A stretch of 64,000 nt of DNA, taken from contig JACCLO010000005.1 of NCBI GenBank assembly GCA_029448655.1, forward strand, positions 1,674,001-1,738,000, written 5' to 3'. The position numbers and the translations under genes were made by a program. Within the stretch, counting starts at the first letter, position 1. Every line of letters starts with the position of its first letter. A model generated the notes under the pieces. The model was not told where the DNA came from, searched no databases, and saw only the letters and a program-made list of their open reading frames with translations. This DNA comes from Wolfiporia cocos. Lineage: Eukaryota; Basidiomycota; Agaricomycetes; Polyporales; Phaeolaceae. This document shows, one piece after another, positions 22,845-34,312 of the stretch.

Positions 22845-23436
22845 AGACTTGGTTGAACCGGACGCGATGCAACTCAACCTCGTGCGGAAACGACTCGGTT
22901 AGAATCGCCCTCTCGGACACAAGCTCCGTCGCCCTGCCTAGTACATCTCCATGGGTCACGTCAGTGTGATGCGATGATCGAGGGCGAACTTACGAACTCG
23001 CTCGACGACATAGGCAACGGCAAACGACCAAGTCAAATCCATGTCTCCCTCAAAGAAGACCTCATCGAACATCCACCTCTACGCTCCTCTGTGGGAGAAC
23101 GAGTATCGGCTCTGAGGGCAGAGTGGCATCTTAGATGCCTGCCACCAACCCTGCGTACAGCAGGTTCGCGAGGTCCTCGAAGCGCAAGGTCGTAGCCTCT
23201 AACCTGCGGTTTCGTCGACACTGGATACAAACGGACAGAGTCGAGCTTGAAATGGAGAGGCGCGCGAGGGGAAGGGGAGGAAGAGAGATGGTACGATGCG
23301 TCGACGCAAGCCTAGTACAGGAGAGACACATTGAAAAGCCGACCGAAAAATGATAAACACTAGGTGACAAGGCAATGATAATGTAGCTCGGTTGGGTAAG
23401 GAAGTTACCATAAAGGTCCAGTGGCTGCAAGTTCAT
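22845..23436 (-). CDS. Probable small spliced gene, function unknown
   Basis: I do not recognise this protein. The 3' half is persuasive. An exon encodes DLANLLYAGL. A second, after an acceptor GCGTAG, encodes RWMFDEVFFEGDMDLTWSFA and VAYVVERV. A GTAAGT donor and a TACTAG acceptor then join this in phase to RATELVSERAILTESFPHEV and ELHRVRFNQV, with the stop at 22845. The 5' part is uncertain: an ATG at 23436 or a frame with HFKLDSVRLYPVSTKPQ could supply the N terminus. No known motif or membrane helix is evident. It lies just upstream of HIS4 on the same strand. It could also be a degenerate relic. Confidence 0.35.
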
Positions 23437-25345
23437 GTCGTCGTTAGTCCACTATGATATCAACACACAACGGCTCGATCAGCATTGGCTGAGATCGGAT
23501 TACACCCTATTTACATGTGCATCTCGTGCCGCAGCTATTAAGAGCGGAAAGACAGAAGGGTCCACGCGCTTGCAGTACTTTTTATTCTTCCGCAATGCTA
23601 TACTCCTCTTATGCGATCCGGATGACGCTGTAGCAAATGATCGAGTTGCTGACGTAGAGCACCTGCTTGAAATGGAAAGGAACTTGCTATTCTGAGACAG
23701 CGGACGATCGAGAGGTCCATCGGAGTTTGAACATGCCGATGGCACACCATGCCGCATCATCTGCCGAAGCGGCCGGCGTCCATCGCATCGCGCTCCTGCT
23801 CTCACAAACGCTCTTGCCTGCACCTTTCTTCAGATCTCCAGATTGTGTACTACAGAATGGCAGGAGTATGGTAGGTGCGACGAATATGATTATCCGGCTG
23901 TTGTGTGGTTTGTTTTACATAAGTTGAAGATTTATGGATAGACAAACGAAGCTCTCATCATCGTTAGATTGCCCAGGCATACCGAAGGCAATTCTACTGG
24001 CTGCGGCCATCGTGGGCTCCTAGAGGCACTGAAAGTGAAACATTCATCATAACGTTGCGACAGTTGCGCAATGCAAAATAGACCAAGCACGGACGAAGCA
24101 GCAATCGAAGCGACCAGCCACACACACTGTATGCACTTAGCACGATGTCACTGGTGCTGATCAAGAAGACTGAACCGGCGTTGAGAAAGCGTGCTCGCCG
24201 CCGTTGAAACGCTGACTACGGGGACTGGCCTTTGCGTTGACTGCATCTCTTGGGACCTATCAAGCAGAAAGTGACCGTCAGCCACTGATATGAGTACCGC
24301 CATCCGTTTGCCAAGGCGGCGGCCATACAACCGATGGTCAACAGCCCACATTGATGATACCTGCTACACGCATGTCCGTTCTGACGCCCCGCCTATGCTT
24401 CAAAGAGGGCGCCGTCATTCATTCGAACGACGATAAGCAAGATGAGCACGTCCGCAACAAAGTATCGCAGCGATCATTGACGCTTCACGTCTCACATCTC
24501 ACATGCCATCTCAGCGGCCTCTTAGAGAGCCGAGATCTCGCAGGCGGGATTGGGTCTATGGCCTATTATGGCGGTCACTACCCGTTTGCTACAACGAGTG
24601 ATCAATCTGAGATACTTCTAGCGTTGTCAGGGATCTGCCCATTGTGCATGCGGCGGATTCGTATGAAGTCAGATGAGCCTCCGAGAGAAGTCGGCCTCAA
24701 TCAAGGAGTAGATATGGGCCATTGTTAGTGAGCCAAGGGCCATATCCGACTGTCGCCGTTCGCACGCGATGCATGAGATAAGAGCACCCTATAGATTCGT
24801 TCGACGTCGAGACTGCAGCATCGAGGAGATCAAGACGTCATACGAGCTTCATTTACGTGCCGGTCGATGGCCCAGCCGAGTAAAGCGAGTCGTGGGGACG
24901 CAAGTCTCCGCGCCCTGCTGACCAGTACTTCCGCAGTACTTGTAAATGGCGCGGCGCAGTGCCGCCGTATGTATGCGGTTTTCGAAGGACGTAGCTGCGC
25001 AGAAGCTGTATGCATGTCATATCTATCAGAAGAGGAGACCATCTCCGCGCTGGAAGCAGTCGAGTCATCATAAACATCAAGGAACCAGTAGACAATGAAC
25101 AATGGGTCGGTGGCAGCAGGCTCGACGCGGCCGGAGTAACGCGTAACGCGAACGCGTCGCCAACAGCGCGTGCCACACGCGCCCGGACTATGTTCGAGGG
25201 GGATCCGAAATTACCATTGTCGGCTTCTGTATTCGTGGATCTCCGAGTCCTCCTTTCCCATAAGTTCTGTTCTCTCCCTCCCTTTCCTCCCGCCTCCCCT
25301 CAGCAACTTCATCATCTCCCATCGGCAAGAAACTAACTGATCAAC
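23437..25345. other. Gene-free stretch upstream of Argonaute
   Basis: About 1.9 kb with only short frames on both strands; the longest, 125 residues at 24351-24728, has no recognisable motif. The final 100 bases before the Argonaute ATG are strongly pyrimidine-rich (CT runs at about 25265-25320) and look like its core promoter and 5' leader. Confidence 0.4.
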
Positions 25346-28300
25346 ATGCCCCCTCGTGCTCGTGGCGGAACCGGCGACGCAAGCAGTCGCGGCAGCAGAG
25401 GAGGCCCTGGCCGCGGCGGAGGACGCGGCGCAAGCGCAGGACCAGGACGCGGTGCAGGCGCAGGACCAGGACGTGGTGCGGGGCGCGGCCGTGGCGCGGG
25501 TGTTAGCGGAGGTCCTGCCCTGCGCGGCGGGCCTGCCCCAGCCGCCACTGGCTTGCCCTCCGCCAACCCCCATGTCACGACTACCGGAGTCAAGAGAACG
25601 TCCTATGGTAATGCTGGGCGCCATATCACCGTTTTTACCAACCATTTCCCGGTCGAGGTACCAGACAAAGTGATCCATCACTATGATGGTGCGCTTCTTC
25701 TCTATCCATGTCAATCGCGCTGAAATATCTGTCGTCGTCGTCGTTCATGCAGTTGGTGGGTATTCGATTCAAGATCACCGTTGAGAGGTCTGACGTACGG
25801 CAGTCATTCACCCTGACGAGAAAAAACTCCCTGCCAGGCTGAACATGCAGATCATCAACCGTTTGCAGACGGTTATCGCACCACAGGTTTTCACGCCCCG
25901 CGCGGTTTACGACGGACGTAAAAACATGTTTGCATCGCAGGAACTGCCGTTTGGGAACAGCGGCGATGTACGTACAGATTCTATGGGATCCTGAGATTAT
26001 TGACTGTTTGCAGTTTGATGTCACTCTCAGTGACCCCCCCTCTCCGGGGCAAACCGCCACTGCAGAAGGCACCGACAGGCCGCCGAAGGTGTACAAGGTG
26101 CGACTTACACATGTAGCGCAGATCAATCCGGAGTAAGATGATCCCCTACTCTCACAATCTCACCTAATCGTTTGCTACGAGGCTGCTACACCGGTTCTTG
26201 CAAGGACAGCAGAGCCACTCCAACGAGATACTTACGGCAATCACAGTTGAGTGTCATTTCAACAGAATGGGTTGAGTCATTCACACCGTACTTGTGTCGC
26301 CAGGCACTCAATGTCGTGGTCCGGATGGAGCCGACGCTGCGATATCCATTTAATGTTCGGTCGTTCTTTACGGATCACGAAACAAGGCCTATCGGCAACG
26401 GTATCGTCCTGTGGCGAGGCTACTTCCAATCCGTGCGACCTGCAATTGGAAGGATGCTCATCAACGTCGACATTTCTACTGCCGCGATGTATCAGCCAGG
26501 GCCGCTACTTGACCTGTGTCTCAGTTTCCTGGGGCAGAATAACCCTGCTGTACTAGCCCCTCAGCGTGGATTTCCGGATCGCGAGCGCATGCGCTTGCAG
26601 CGTTTTCTCACCGGCTTGAGGGTAATCGCGACTCCGCCGAGACAGCAAGCGAGGCGTAGGAATAACCCGCGAGTCGTCAAGAAGGTCTCAACTGCGGGCG
26701 CGAATTCACTATCGTTCACAATGCGAGAAGGCGGTACGACGACCGTCGCTCGGTATTTCCAACAAACCTACAATTACACGTTACGATTCCCTGATATCGT
26801 TTGTGTTGAGGTATGTGATACAAGCGCATACATCAGCTCGGCGCCCAGATCGGTGCTTTTGTCTAGGTCGGGAATGGTGCTTTGATTCCGTTGGAGCTCT
26901 GTACCGTCGAACCAGGGCAGATCATGAAGAAACAAGTTCCCCCAGAGAAAACCAACGACGTGCTCCAATTTGCGACAAAGAGACCGACCGAGCGACTGGC
27001 CAGCATTGCGGCCGGCTTGGGGGTGCGCGATTCCAGCATCTACAGGTGATAATCATCACTGATCACACCCCTTTAGGTCCTTCAGTATGGGCAATCTGAC
27101 TACGTCCGAGTAGGTGCTATCGACGCGTTCAAGGTGACAATTCATTGAGTGATTCGCTAGCAATTCGGGCTCCATGTCGCGCCGGACGCGCGACCGATGA
27201 GTGTGTCGGCGCGGGTTCTTCCCCCGCCGACATTGAAGTATGGTCCTGGGTCACAGCAGCCGACAATCGTGCCAAGAGATGGAGCTTGGAACATGTTCGT
27301 TATACTCGATCCTGCTTGACCGGTGCGCCTGCTGATGGTAGACTGATTATATAGGGTGAACCGGCGCTTCTTCCAGCCATGTACCATTACGCGATGGGTC
27401 GTGGTAGTCTATGAACGGCAGAACCGCTTTAACGATAGGACCGCGCAGGAAATGATTAGGGGGTTGTTAGAAGCTGCGCGCAACACTGGTGAGCGTATCT
27501 TCTGGGTGCAACGCGACGGTTGTTCACAGCATCATAGGCATCATCTTCGTTGAGCAGGATCCTGTCGTTAGATGGGAGAACGGCCAGGGCCGCATTGCGG
27601 ATGTGAGATACTCAACGCAGTGATGACGTTCAGTGCCTGATAGATCCCTACAGCAACTCAGGAATGCTGGCCAAGCATGCAACACAAAGAACAGGAATGC
27701 AGGATTCCCTGACTTGATGGTCGTTATACTTCCAGAGGGTGGTGCTGACATCTACACCGCGGTGAAGCAGTGAGTACAACGTTCTAAAGACGAGAACGGC
27801 GATGCTAATGATGCACTAGCTTCGGCGACATCTCGGTAGGCCTTGGTTTGTTATGCAATGGGGCACCACTCATTGTTCACAGGCGGGGGTAGCGACGCAA
27901 TGTTTGAAGAGCAGCAAATGCTCGCATGCCAAAGCTCAGTATTTTGCTAACGTGTGTCTCAAGTATGTCTCGTAGGCTTTATATTCCATACGATCAACTG
28001 AGTATACCCCAGAATCAATGTCAAACGCGGCGGCATCAACACAATTCCGGATCCCAGGTCAGTGGTGGCGCTGACAGATCCTCACAACCCTACAATCGTG
28101 ATGGGGTATGTTTCTTGACATACATTGCAATATATACAGCATGATAAACGGGGTGTTCCACAGCGCGGATGTTATCCATCCCCCTCCGGGCGCCGAAGGT
28201 CGTCCATCCTTCACGTCCCTTGTTGCAAATGTAGACTCGGATACCGCCAAATATGTTGCGACATCGCGCGTTCAGACATCTCGCCAAGAGATAATTGAGG

Positions 28301-29358
28301 ACCTCCAAGAAATGGCCAAAGTGAGCGCTTAGGCAGTGGGATCAGTCTTCAGCGATTGCTGAAGATCAAAACAGTACGTGATCGAAATGTATATGAACTA
28401 TCGCAAGAATAAGGAAAAGAAGGCCAACCCGAACCCGTCCCGTATCATTTTCTATCGCGGTACGTGTTACGCTCCGCCAGATGTGTGGTTCGACTTACAG
28501 CTGCGCCTATAGATGGTGTGTCGGAGGGCCAGTTTAGCCATGTTTTGGAGCGAGGTGAGTGACATTCGACGTCTTGACATTTTCTTTTGCCACGTCTGAT
28601 TTCGCATAAAGAGTTGCCCCTGATCAAAGGTGCGTTGTCCAGTCACGCGCGGGGGGATAATGGATCTGAGTCGTCACGCTGACAGCGGCCTGCGCGGAGC
28701 TGGGCGTCAACGCCAATGTTACATTGATTGTCGTCGGAAAAAGACATCATGTTCGCTTTTTCCCCCAATCGCAGAACGACGCAGATAGGAGCGGCAACTG
28801 TCCAGCTGGAACGGTGGTCGATAGAGATGTCACTCACCCCCTGGAGCTGGATTGGTACCTGCAGAGCCATGCTGGATAGGTCTTGTTCTATTCGATTTGT
28901 TTTATGATGGCTGATTTGGTGTGCATGATTACGCTGCTAGGAACCTCTCGTCCCGCGCACTACAGCGTGCTGCACGATGAGAACAATTTCTCGTATGTTG
29001 ACGCCACGTGTTCGGTTCTATCTGAGACTGACTGGGTTCTAGAGCGGACAATCTCCAGGCCCTGTCTTTTGCGCTTTGCCACGTTTACGCGCGTTCCACC
29101 CGCTCGGTGTCAATTCCCGCGCCTGTGTATTGTGAGCACCCTTCTTTGCCGCATCGTGGATGAATCCGCTGATCCGCGATCGTAGATGCGGATATTGTTT
29201 GCGCTCGCGCGAAAAACCATTACGACCCGCAAGGCGGTCTGGACTTCTCAGATTCCGCTACCGTCGATGAAGCCGCGGCGACCAACCAGCTGGACGCCTT
29301 CAGGAGGGGGTTCAGGCCGTTGCATCGCAACATGACGTTCGTCATGTACTTCTCCTAG
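25346..29358 (+). CDS. Argonaute (QDE-2/AGO-like small-RNA silencing protein)
   Basis: Core of an RNA-silencing complex: binds small RNAs and can slice complementary RNA. The N terminus is Gly/Arg-rich (about 50 residues of GRG/RGG). The N-domain ([20 protein letters not shown]), linker ([20 protein letters not shown]), PAZ-like part, MID and PIWI domains follow. PIWI has all three canonical catalytic residues: D in [11 protein letters not shown] in [11 protein letters not shown] and H in ARAKNHYDP. About 20 introns were traced and nearly all are GT-AG with agreeing phases. One exception: between SHAG and LLGTSRP no canonical splice works, and the frame reaches a TAG at 28877. A 57-nt intron from 28876 to 28932 beginning ATAGGT and ending TTAC restores the conserved [14 protein letters not shown] exactly. 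The gene stands alone, with gene-poor flanks. Confidence 0.88.
25434..25481 (+). repeat. 24-bp tandem repeat encoding AGPGRGAG
   Basis: Two nearly perfect 24-bp units (25434-25457 and 25458-25481) encode consecutive Ala-Gly-Pro-Gly-Arg-Gly-Ala-Gly blocks in the Argonaute N terminus. Slippage here would change the length of the Arg-Gly-rich tail without breaking the frame. Confidence 0.8.
28876..28932 (+). other. Candidate AT-AC intron in Argonaute
   Basis: The exon ends GCTGG and the next begins GCTGCTAGGAACC. The 57-nt segment between starts ATAGGTC and ends GATTAC, with a CTGAT branch-point-like site 18 nt before its end. Removal gives SHAGLLGTSRP, matching the near-invariant Argonaute block (human AGO2 has SHAGIQGTSRP). 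The 5' end resembles the U2-type donor GTAGGT with A for G at position 1, rather than the U12 ATATCC consensus. Confidence 0.6.
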
Positions 29359-30351
29359 GGATGGCAGGTCCGCGAGGGTGAGTGAAAGAGATACCGCGAT
29401 AGTCTGTCTGTGTTGCGCCTGGGTCCTGGATGCTGGCGCGGCTGTCAGTGGCTAAGGACCTTGAGCCTGTACCTTGTACTGTGGATTGTGACGATGACAA
29501 TGATATGTGAAAGGGAAAGGGTGCGCGTCACCCTAGGAAGATTGTAAAGGCCTTCCCGATCGCTTTAGCCCAACGTACTCGGCTCGGTATTTCGTTCTAC
29601 ATCCAGGACAACCCGGGCCACGACGCGTGACAGCGCAGCACGTGAGCGCGTATCCCAGCGCTTGCTTCTCGCAACTCCTTCTCCTTGCATGCCGTTGGGA
29701 AACTCGACTTTCCGGTATTTATGAAGGGCTGCACTGCTTTCTATCCCGATTTCCTATCGCGACCTTGTACCTAAGACCCGTGCGCCAGGCATAATCGACC
29801 AGCGCGACGGTCTAGAGCCCCTCATCACGATCGCATGTAGCGATAGAACGCGTCCGGTAAACAACCCGCCTGGGGCACCCTTCCTACGGCCTAACGCCCG
29901 GCGATGTGGTCGTGTTAAACCTGTTTCGCACAAGTAATTCTGGGCATTAGGGTTGCAGCCCTTTTTCTGCCGAGATCAATGCATGGTCATCGCGAGGTCC
30001 CATAACGCTACAGCCGGTATGCGTGACAAGCTGAGCACTCATCATGCCTTCTGCCGCCAGTCATGCTGACGACAGCCTCATCTGGGATCTAGACCTGCGG
30101 AACTTCTCTCGCCCGTGTTTGGTCTCATTCGCTAAGTTGGAAGAATGCAAGCACTCGGTCTCGCACTTCCGGTCTGACGGATATAAAGCTCAGGTGCAGG
30201 CCTCGTTGGCGATCCTCGTTGCTGCGCTGGGTGTGTACGCTGTCGCGCTAGCTCTCAGCCACTCCTGTACTGTACATAATACAGTGGTTCTGTCTACGGA
30301 CCCGTCTACAAATCATTTCTTTTCCTCTGCATCCACTACCGTCGCTGTATC
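29359..30351. other. Gene-free stretch downstream of Argonaute
   Basis: About 1 kb without a supported gene. A 152-residue frame from 30044 contains one hydrophobic segment (ILVAALGVYAVALALSHSC) but has no recognisable family, and its 3' part overlaps the next gene in another frame. It could hold an upstream exon of that gene. Confidence 0.35.
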
Positions 30352-31403
30352 ATGTCTCCCTGTAGACGAAACATGGGCTGGAGGAAGCCCGTGCCCAAGC
30401 TCATACCCGATCCCGCACAGAATGTGTCGAGGCGTAGCACTGCATCTAAACAACTACCGTTCACGCCTCTCGAGAAGGACGTCCCACCTGTGCGTAGTGT
30501 GACGCGCCTGCCAGCGCGCTGTATCGCTGACCGCGTCCTTGTAGCTTCCGGAAGACTGGCTAGACAAGATCGGGGATGCAGTCGACACCAAGACGAAACG
30601 ACGCGCCGTGGTCCTCGATACCCAGGTACACCCTCAATGGGAGAAACATCCACTCGCATTTCATATTGCCGCTGCGCAGGGACACGCCGCGGGGCCGGTG
30701 TTGATGGTATTGAGTCCCGCATTCTACAGCGCATACAGCTTGAGCTGACACATTCTCGTGTTCCTATCAGCGTTCTTCACCGAAGCCACCGAGGACACGG
30801 GCTCGACCTGTCGACGAACATGCCGACGGCAGGACCGCTAGGTCTGCGACTTTGAAGCGGAAGCGCTCTTTACCTCGTGTACGTGATGGCTATAGTACCA
30901 CAAATTTTCCTGTAATTGACTCAATTAGCAGCACTATCGCCCGCCAACACCTCCCATCCCCAAAGAGCACGCTCGCCACCACGAGATGTCGCGTTCCGAG
31001 TCTACACTACTCCGAGAATGTGGTGTACGTACATGTCCCTATAACGAAGTTGCGAAGACTGATTCCTCTTCCGTGCCAGGTCCCCTCTGCTTCGTCGTCT
31101 TACCAAAATCTGCAAGTCATCTCACGGGAGAGGCTGCATGCAAGCCTTCCTGTTTTCCCTCCGAACGAGTCAGGTACCGCTGTCAACTCAGTTGATGACC
31201 TCCATGCGCGTTCGTACATGTCCCATGTTCCCGGACTGCTGCCGACGCGGGCGGAGCTGCCTCCGAGATGCCATTCTGCGTCCTCATCAGCATCCCGACC
31301 GCGGCGGCGTTGTGAGGCGTTCACCAGCATGTGGAATGACGTAAAATTCGCCGGACTCCGTGTCCGTGTCAAGTTCTCCCGTATGTTTCGAACGGAATCA
31401 TAA
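30352..31403 (+). CDS. Low-complexity protein of unknown function
   Basis: I do not recognise it. A consistent splice chain supports it: exon 1 30352-30489, exon 2 from 30545 (PPLPEDWLDKIGDAVDTKTK), then exons encoding RSSPKPPRTRARPVDEHADG, QHYRPPTPPIPKEHARHHEM, VPSASSSYQNLQVISRERLH and a last part ending SRMFRTES. A 54-nt stretch after VLDTQ has GT..AG ends but is also open in frame (18 codons), so it may be a retained or optional intron; if spliced it leaves an 18-nt exon. The product is rich in Pro, Ser, Arg and His and looks intrinsically disordered. No signal peptide. The next gene follows 347 bp downstream on the same strand. Confidence 0.45.
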
Positions 31404-31750
31404 TGACCCTCACGAACGCGCTGTATCCTTATTCGCATCTGACACGGACTGGTACATTACGATTGTATGAATACGGGTCTTACTTTAGTCGACATCTATG
31501 GCCAGATATGATATGTACACCAACTCGACATGCAATGCCACTTGGGTTTGTGCGTAGGCGTATATTTTGCGTGAGCCAATCAACGGACCCGTATCAGTTC
31601 ACCTGCACCGGACGCGAGGGCGGCCCTGCGACTCCACTCCTACTCGTTCGCGTCTGTCTCTCTGCCACATGCACCCTCTACCTTGTTCATAGCTACCACG
31701 CCCCACTCACTTGCTGGTTTGCCTATTGTCTCGCGGGAACCCACGCCCTA

Positions 31751-34117
31751 ATGACCGCGTTCGGCGTCGCACACCGCGGCCCTTCGAACCGCGAGATCTT
31801 CGAAGCAAGTCTCTCCGGCGCGCAGGATCGCCCCTTCATCCCGCGACTGAGATCAGACCCGCCTCCATATCAGCCAGTGCCCCGCAGCCTGCAGGAGTTT
31901 CGAGCGCAGGAGATACCAGAGGAACGTGAGAGGCGACTGCGCCAATTGTGGTCACGTTTGCCGAGACGAAGCAGCAGCAGCAGCACAGATGACGTTGAAG
32001 ACATCGCGGAGAGGTACCCAGTCAACGGCGACGGGGTTCTAACGCGCGAAAGTGCGAAGAAGCTGCAGGACATGTACGAAGTAGAGCTCCGGCATAGCTT
32101 GGGCGCTCATACAAGTGGTTTCTTGCATCGGAATTGCTCGTGGAATGACTTCAAGAAGTATGCCGATGCCAAAGAAGCCGGTGTGTATAGTCGAAACGCC
32201 TTTACCGCATGTTGTATGACACCCTTACAGAGCTATGGCATATATTTCATGACGAGCTTGACCTTGATGGCAACGGTCACCTCGACGCGGAAGAACTCCT
32301 TGTTGCTCTGCAGAAAGCTGGTACGAAAGACCGCACACAACCACCGAACTTAACTTACCCGTTGACCAGACGTTCAGCTCTCGTCCGCAACCGTGGCAGA
32401 GTTCATGACGTCTCTCACGTCTTCACCTCATTCACATGCAATCAGCTTCCCAGAGTTCAGAGATTTCCTCCTGTTGATGCCCCGCAGGGCGTCCACTTCG
32501 GAGATCTTCCGATACTATGAAGTCCGCAGGTTCGCTGACGACGATGCTAGGGGTGCTGCCCGCGTAAATATGGAAGGTGAATCCTCACGCTGGTCTTCCT
32601 AGAGAGTTTAATGGGCCAATCCTTGTAAGGTGACGTTAGTCTCAGCGCTGAAGATATGTCTGCCCGAAAGCACCACACGACCCATGCGACAGAGGACAGG
32701 GAGACGCCTATAGACCATTCTCAGGATACCCAATGGGACGAAGACAGTCTAGACGAGGAAGAGTACGTGGAAGATGAACACGCTAGCTGGTTCGAGGGTT
32801 CTACTGCTGTGAAATTCCTCCTCGCAGGAGGGTTCGCCGGAGCTCGTGCGTGGCGTGCTTAAGACCCGCATTCTTGATCTCACGCCGGGTCCAGTATCGC
32901 GGACGTGCACCGCGCCGTTCGACCGTCTCAAAATATTCCTTATAACACGGCCCCCAGACCTCGGAGGTGTCTCCCTCAGCTCCCAAGCGCCTGCCCGAGG
33001 CCTCAAGGCCATTGGCAGTGCTGTTTCTCGTATATATGCCGAGGGTGGTGTAAGAGCATTTTGGACAGGGAACGGGCTATCAGTTGCCAAAATTCTGCCC
33101 GAGTCCGCAATCAAATTCTTGGCGTATGAGTCGTCGGTCCGTTACCTCAATGGCCTATTATGGTGGTAGCTGAGCGACGTCTGTTAGAAACGCGTATTTG
33201 CCCAGTACTGGGATCACGTCGATGACCCAAGAGATATCAGCGGTGTCAGTCGATTTTTGTCTGGCGGCTTAGGCGGAATTAGCAGTCAACTCAGTACGTA
33301 CCGGTTATATGGGCAAGCCATGATGCTGACTATCGTCATATAGGCATCTATCCTATCGAAACCTTGAAGGTATGCTTTTCCGTGAGACCACTTTGCAGGA
33401 CGAGAAAACACCAATCGCTGTACGCAGACACAAATGATGAGCAGTACAGGGGAGCATAAGCGGACATTGTTGGGTGCAGCTCGCAAGCTCTGGGGCCTCG
33501 GACGTTTCCGGGCATTCTATCGGGGATTGTCTGTGAGTGACTTACCATTATCATCTTATTTGCTCTGCTGACTTGCAATAGATCGGCCTTGTCGGTGTTT
33601 TCCCGTGAGTTTGGCCTGTCAATGTGGTGCGATGTCCTCGCTCAACTGCCCCCCCCCCCCAGATATTCTGCCATCGATATGAGCACGTTCGAGGCACTGA
33701 AGCTAGGATATATACGCTCAACTGGAAACGATCAGCCAGGAGTACTCGCCTTGCTGTCTTTTGGTAGCGTCTCGGGAAGCATTGGGGCAACTAGCGTGTA
33801 TCCGTTGAACCTGGTCAGGACACGATTGCAGGCATCAGGGTCCTCCGGTCACCCGCAACGATATACTGGTATACTTGATGTTGTACAGAAGACGTACGCA
33901 CGTGACGGCTGGCGTGGATTCTATCGTGGATTGTTCCCGACTTTAGCGAAGGTATGCCAACGAGCTGCGTCGCCTTCAGATGATACTGAAGGTATCTAGG
34001 TCGTGCCAGCGGTCTCCATCTCCTACGTTGTATACGAATCTACCAAGCGCAGGTCAGTTTCATCACAGTCGAGCAATAAGCAGCTTTAAGCTGATGTCTT
34101 TCAGATTGGGTGTCTAA
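31751..34117 (+). CDS. SAL1: Calcium-binding mitochondrial carrier (SAL1/SCaMC type)
   Basis: Ca2+-regulated ATP-Mg/Pi-type carrier of the mitochondrial inner membrane. The N-terminal half holds EF-hands, the clearest being DELDLDGNGHLDAEEL; an upstream one (VNGDGVLTRESAKK) is partial. The C-terminal half has the three carrier repeats with their PX[DE]XX[KR] signatures: TAPFDRLKIFL, IYPIETLKTQMM and VYPLNLVRTRLQ (the last Asp/Glu replaced by Asn). Exons also encode WTGNGLSVAKILPESAIKFL and YRGLFPTLAKVVPAVSISYV; the product ends KRRLGV, about 560 residues. The ATG at 31751 (MTAFGVAHRG) is chosen because conserved sequence begins soon after, although the frame is open upstream. The acceptor at 33661 is preceded by 12 consecutive C. 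Confidence 0.88.
33649..33660 (+). repeat. Poly-C tract forming a splice acceptor
   Basis: Twelve C directly precede the AG of the intron joining VGVFP to YSAID in the carrier gene. It acts as the polypyrimidine tract and is prone to length change, but within the intron such changes would be neutral for the frame. Confidence 0.85.
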
Positions 34118-34312
34118 TCACCGCGGTCTCCGTTGTCCGATCGTTCGTCGTGCACTGCTTTCCGGTTACTCTGCATTGTATCTATTACCACGCACAATAT
34201 CTCTGGACACATAATGACGTAGAGTTCGTATAAGAATGCAATTTACAGTAACTGTATCTCCAAGTAATTCGTGACATATGTATGCTTATCTAAGCCACTG
34301 CTTCGTACCAAG

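Noticed and set aside
28876..28940. GA-AG splice of the Argonaute intron
   Set aside because: It keeps the frame but deletes Leu-Leu-Gly from an invariant block; AT-AC restores the block fully.
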